DNA from: Geoglobus sp. | GTDB lineage: Archaea; Halobacteriota; Archaeoglobi; Archaeoglobales; Archaeoglobaceae | Direction of reading: 5' to 3' | DNA length: 5,880 bases | NCBI GenBank assembly: GCA_027016965.1 | Contig: JALURI010000060.1 | Coordinates: forward strand, 1 to 5,880 | Part shown: piece by piece, positions 5,550 to 5,880 of the stretch | Numbering within the stretch: the stretch's first letter is position 1 | How the letters are laid out: every line of letters starts with the position of its first letter | Translations under genes and position numbers: made by a program | Notes under the pieces: generated by a model | Databases searched by the model: none | What the model was told of the DNA's origin: nothing | What the model saw: the letters and a program-made list of their open reading frames with translations, nothing else

Positions 5550-5880
5550 ATCTCAGAGAGAAAACTCTGAGGGAGCTCTTTGAAACCCTGATGGGGTTTG
5601 AGAAGGATGATTGCAGCTACTATCCATGTCATTTTGAAGGGCAGGATTGCTCATTTTGCTTCTGTCCATTCTATCCATGTCTGATTTATGAAACTGGAGG
5701 CGAGATAAAGGGAAACGCAATATGGAGCTGCATGAAATGCAGTTTGATTCATAAACCTGAAGTTGTCCAGGAATTGAAAAGTGTTCTTTCATCATATCCA
5801 TTTCAGGTTCTTGCAGATGGAGACTGGACGTTTTTCAATGAAATCCTCCAGGAGATCATTTTCGGAGAGGGGAGAGGAAG
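5546..5880 (+). CDS. Cysteine-rich small-domain (zf-like) protein, 3' end outside window
   Basis: The frame is open from the ATG at 5546 to the window edge (111 codons plus 2 nt), so the C-terminus is missing. After a short helical lead (1-20) comes the cysteine-rich small domain (Pfam zf-like type): C23, C28-H29 (YYPCHFEGQDC), C35, C38, C40 (CSFCFCPFYPC), C45, then TGG (50-52), IWSCMKC (C62, C65) and a conserved-type H69. Eight cysteines and two histidines suggest Zn or Fe-S binding; no metal identity can be read. The segment after about residue 75 (SYPFQVLADGDWTFFNEIL) may be linker or the start of another domain. Related domains are, as I recall, found alone or at the C-terminus of some cobamide-biosynthesis proteins; that link here is only inference. 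The start overlaps the DUF89 stop by ATGA, with GGTGG about 10 nt before. Confidence 0.8.
   Translation, partial: MNLREKTLRELFETLMGFEKDDCSYYPCHFEGQDCSFCFCPFYPCLIYETGGEIKGNAIWSCMKCSLIHKPEVVQELKSVLSSYPFQVLADGDWTFFNEILQEIIFGEGRG

Noticed and set aside
5553..5801. Minus-strand open frame of 82 residues
   Set aside because: It lies opposite the cysteine-rich domain, whose spacing of Cys and His residues is strongly family-like on the plus strand.

Overview
The window looks like chromosome from a euryarchaeon, most plausibly a member of the Archaeoglobales or a near relative. I infer this from four things: TATA boxes of archaeal type with A-rich BRE-like flanks, Shine-Dalgarno (SD) sites of the GAGGTGA type, a strong preference for AGA/AGG arginine and ATA isoleucine codons, and the gene content (a bacterial-type gyrB, a DUF89 phosphatase, a small cysteine-rich zf-like domain protein and a DUF4350-like lipoprotein). 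No sequence search was possible, so the taxon is an inference.

Left part (about 1-1680). A short plus-strand gene of unknown function (48-209) meets a minus-strand cluster tail to tail, with the two stop codons overlapping. Read from right to left, the minus-strand cluster is a roughly 60-70-residue protein of unknown function (1677-1468), a ProC-family pyrroline-5-carboxylate reductase (1458-739) and an HD-domain phosphohydrolase (742-206). Gaps are 9 nt and then a 4-nt overlap, so the three genes are probably co-transcribed.

Middle (about 1680-2082). These 400 bases carry no long ORF. The minus strand nevertheless reads like protein across three successive frames (about 2041-1742). This may be a small gene broken by frameshifts, or a short intact 57-residue ORF followed by a 19-residue ORF coupled by TAATG. 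On the plus strand the block ends in a clear BRE/TATA element spaced for a leaderless transcript of the next gene.

Right part (2083-5880, all plus strand). A predicted lipoprotein with a DUF4350/GATase-like domain (2083-2754) is followed by a separate promoter and a complete bacterial-type DNA gyrase subunit B (2823-4685). gyrB is followed after 3 nt by a DUF89 metal-dependent phosphatase (4689-5549). That gene in turn overlaps by ATGA the start of a cysteine-rich zf-like domain protein, which runs off the window at 5880. gyrB, the DUF89 gene and the zf-like gene form one tight transcriptional unit, which ties a topoisomerase gene to two metal-linked genes. gyrA is not in the window.

I found no RNA gene, insertion sequence, CRISPR array or defence system. 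The least ordinary items are the frame-disrupted small gene at 1742-2041, the gyrB-DUF89-zf-like cluster, and a possible 15-codon upstream ORF overlapping the gyrB start.
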